From the NCBI GenBank assembly GCA_041390125.1, contig JAWKQN010000033.1:1-15293 (forward strand): a stretch of 15,293 nucleotides of DNA, written 5' to 3'. Below are positions 13,406-15,293 of this stretch, piece after piece; the stretch's first letter is position 1, and the number at the start of each line of letters is the position of its first letter. The DNA is from Gemmatimonadota bacterium (GTDB lineage Bacteria; Gemmatimonadota; Gemmatimonadetes; Longimicrobiales; Gaopeijiaceae). The notes beneath the pieces were generated by a model. It was not told where the DNA came from. It made no database searches and saw only the letters and a list, made by a program, of their open reading frames with translations. Made by a program: the position numbers and the translations under genes.

Positions 13406-15222
13406 AGGCGTTGCTCGATTGGCTCGATCATCGGACGGGCTATCGCGGACTGCTGAAGGGTGCCCTCTACGAGCACATCCCGGGTGGAGCGCGCTGGCGC
13501 TACGTCTGGGGCAGCACCCTCACGTTCGCGATCGGAATCCAGTTCATCACCGGCGTGGTGCTCTGGACGGCGTACAGCCCCAACGCACAGGGTGCGTGGG
13601 AGAGCGTGTACTTCATCCAGAACCAGATGTGGGGTGGATGGATGCTGCGCGGCATCCACCACTACATGGCCCAGGCCACCACGGTGCTGCTGGTGCTGCA
13701 CCTGATGCAGGTGGTCATCGACGGGGCCTACCGCGCCCCGCGTGAGGTCAACTTCTGGTTCGGTCTGGGGCTGCTGGGCATCATGCTCGGCCTGTCCCTG
13801 ACCGGCTATCTGCTGCCCTGGGACCAGAAGGGGTATTGGGCCACCAAGGTCGCGACCAGCATCGCGTCCATCACCCCCGTGATCGGGCCCAGCCTGCAGC
13901 GCCTCATGGTGGGCGGGGCCGAATACGGCCATCACACGCTGACGCGCTTCTTCGCGCTGCACGCCGGTGTGCTGCCCGCGTCGCTCATCGGGCTCATCGC
14001 GGCGCACGTGTACCTGTTCCGCCGTCACGGTCTGACCGTCAAGCAGCCCGTGAAGCGTGCGGACGGCATGTTCTGGCCGGATCAGCTGCTGCGCGACGCG
14101 GTCGCGTGCCTGGCCGTGATGGTGGCCGTGCTGATCCTGGTGCTGCGGACGGGCGGTGCGGAGCTGGGGGCTCCGGCCGATCCCACCGAGCCGTACGCGG
14201 CGGCGCGCCCGGAGTGGTACTTCCTGTTCCTCTTCCAGTGGCTCAAGTACTTCCCGGCCGGGTGGGAGGTGCTGGGCGCGATCGTGGTCCCGGGACTCGT
14301 GGCGGGCCTGGTGGCCCTCATGCCGCTGATCGGTCGGTCCCTGAAGGGCCACCGCTTCAACCTCGCGGTGGTCAGCATGCTGCTGCTCGGGGTGGGCTTC
14401 CTCACCTGGCGCGCGGTCGCGGACGACTCGGCGGACATCGAGTTCGCCCGCGCCAAGGTCCAGGCGGACGAGAGCGCGCACCGGGTGCAGGAGCTCGCCG
14501 GGCCCCTGGGGATCCCCGCCACGGGGGCACTGACCCTGCTCCGCTCCGACCCGCTCACGCAGGGACCGCGGCTCTTTGCCGCCAACTGCGCGAGCTGCCA
14601 TCGCTTCGATGGGCACGACGGGCTCGGTGTCGTGCCCGAGGACGAGCCGTCCGCGGCGGATCTGCACGGCTTCGGGAGCCGCGAATGGCTGAGCGGTCTG
14701 CTGGACGCCGATCGCATCGACAGCCCCGAGTACTTCGGGGGCACGGCCTTCGCCCGTTCGACGCGCATGGTGCGCTTCGTCAAGCGCGTGCTCCCGCAGT
14801 GGGACGCCGCGCAGAGGCAGAACCTCGACAAGGTGGTCAAGGCGCTGTCGGCGCAGGCCAATCTGCCGGCGCAGGCGGCGCAGGATGCAGCGGACGCGGC
14901 GGAGATCGCCGAAGGTCTCGAGCTGCTGAAGACCGAGGAGATGCGCTGCCTCACCTGCCACACCTTCGAGGGCCAGAGCTTCGACGAGCCCACCGGTCCC
15001 GACCTCACCGGGTGGGGTTCGGAGGCCTGGATCCTGGGCATGCTGCAGAACCCGGCGCACGAGCGCTTCTACGGGGACCGCAACGACGGCATGCCGGCCT
15101 TCGGCGACGACGAGATCCTCACGCAGGTGGAGATGGAGATGGTCGCCCAGTGGCTGCGCGGCGAGTGGTACCGCACAGAGGCGCCCGTGGCCGCCACGTC
15201 GCACGCGGTGGAGGACGAGTAG
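13402..15222 (+). CDS. cytochrome b fused to two c-type haem domains (bc complex cytochrome b-cc subunit)
   Basis: The product has 606 residues. About 30-250 is the four-helix, b6-like haem part: His86 and His100 (13 residues between) and His187 and His202 (14 between) are the ligands of the two b haems. About 250-340 is the subunit-IV-like part with the quinol-oxidation motif PEWY (270-273). I count seven membrane helices, placing the C-terminus outside, where c haems are attached. Two CXXCH sites follow: CASCH (396-400) and CLTCH (516-520), with Met456 and Met564 (GMPAF) as candidate distal ligands. An alanine/glutamine-rich stretch (about 483-505) separates the two. The fused haems would take the place of cytochrome c1. 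The Cys that holds haem ci in b6f complexes is not seen near the first helix. The ATG at 13402 overlaps the Rieske stop and has AAGGAGAAGG about 10 bases upstream; an in-frame ATG at 13348 lies inside the Rieske gene. Confidence 0.94.
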   Translation: MKALLDWLDHRTGYRGLLKGALYEHIPGGARWRYVWGSTLTFAIGIQFITGVVLWTAYSPNAQGAWESVYFIQNQMWGGWMLRGIHHYMAQATTVLLVLHLMQVVIDGAYRAPREVNFWFGLGLLGIMLGLSLTGYLLPWDQKGYWATKVATSIASITPVIGPSLQRLMVGGAEYGHHTLTRFFALHAGVLPASLIGLIAAHVYLFRRHGLTVKQPVKRADGMFWPDQLLRDAVACLAVMVAVLILVLRTGGAELGAPADPTEPYAAARPEWYFLFLFQWLKYFPAGWEVLGAIVVPGLVAGLVALMPLIGRSLKGHRFNLAVVSMLLLGVGFLTWRAVADDSADIEFARAKVQADESAHRVQELAGPLGIPATGALTLLRSDPLTQGPRLFAANCASCHRFDGHDGLGVVPEDEPSAADLHGFGSREWLSGLLDADRIDSPEYFGGTAFARSTRMVRFVKRVLPQWDAAQRQNLDKVVKALSAQANLPAQAAQDAADAAEIAEGLELLKTEEMRCLTCHTFEGQSFDEPTGPDLTGWGSEAWILGMLQNPAHERFYGDRNDGMPAFGDDEILTQVEMEMVAQWLRGEWYRTEAPVAATSHAVEDE

Positions 15223-15255
15223 AGGCGCGCCGGCGCACGCTGGACGGGAAACGGG

Positions 15256-15288
15256 ACGAGCCCGGGGGCCGATGGCCTCCGGGCTCGT
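15256..15288 (+). terminator. strong hairpin after the Rieske/cytochrome b operon
   Basis: ACGAGCCCGG (15256-15265) pairs perfectly with CCGGGCTCGT (15279-15288). Inside, G15266-T78 wobbles and GGCC pairs with GGCC around a GAT loop, giving about 15 pairs. It starts 34 bases after the stop. The window ends before any T-tract could be judged. It is the best terminator candidate in the window. Confidence 0.7.
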
Positions 15289-15293
15289 GTCGT

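Noticed and set aside
13402..13600. Possible b6f-type complex with haem ci
   Set aside because: No cysteine is found near the first membrane helix where b6 carries its haem ci attachment Cys; the bc-type assignment is kept.
13243..15204. 653-codon open frame on the minus strand opposite cytochrome b
   Set aside because: Antisense shadow of a gene with all haem ligands and the PEWY motif; no domain of its own.

Overview
The window is very GC-rich (roughly 70% by eye, not computed) and gene-dense. GTG starts and 4-base stop/start overlaps are common, and reading-frame shadows are long. Gene content is that of an aerobic, Gram-negative-type bacterium: lipoprotein, outer-membrane barrel, Rieske/cytochrome b and Tat signal. 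Gemmatimonadota or a related high-GC phylum is my best guess, by inference only; there is no rRNA or other decisive marker. I saw no tRNA, rRNA, insertion sequence, CRISPR array or phage gene. No gap between genes exceeds 300 bases.

Layout. (1) Bases 1-2564, minus strand: a small YidC/Oxa1-type insertase followed by the N-terminal 629 residues of an Lhr-type helicase that runs off the left edge. (2) Bases 2791-7135, plus strand: a signalling block with a MASE1-PAS histidine kinase, its NarL/FixJ-type response regulator, a stand-alone receiver with altered active-site residues, and an overlapping HD-GYP protein whose N-terminus looks like a degenerate receiver. (3) Bases 7166-8407, minus strand: an LhgO-type FAD-dependent L-2-hydroxyglutarate oxidase/dehydrogenase, convergent with block 2 and divergent from block 4. 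(4) Bases 8627-11846, plus strand: an ECF-like sigma factor, a single-pass probable anti-sigma protein, a secreted Spy/CpxP-like protein, a lipoprotein of unknown function, a strong hairpin and a small outer-membrane barrel protein. (5) Bases 11901-12620: an unrecognised seven-helix membrane protein. (6) Bases 12854-15222: a Tat-targeted Rieske protein overlapping a cytochrome b that carries two c-type haem sites on the same polypeptide, closed by a strong hairpin.

How the genes may work together. Block 2 reads as one sensory chain: kinase to DNA-binding regulator, then an apparently phosphorylation-independent receiver coupled to a cyclic-di-GMP phosphodiesterase-type domain. Block 4 has the logic of an envelope-sensing sigma system, with sigma, membrane tether and periplasmic sensor followed by envelope proteins. 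Block 6 is a minimal two-gene quinol:cytochrome c reductase in which the fused haem c domains could replace cytochrome c1. The most interesting points are the altered receiver next to the HD-GYP protein, the cytochrome b-cc fusion and the sigma cluster.
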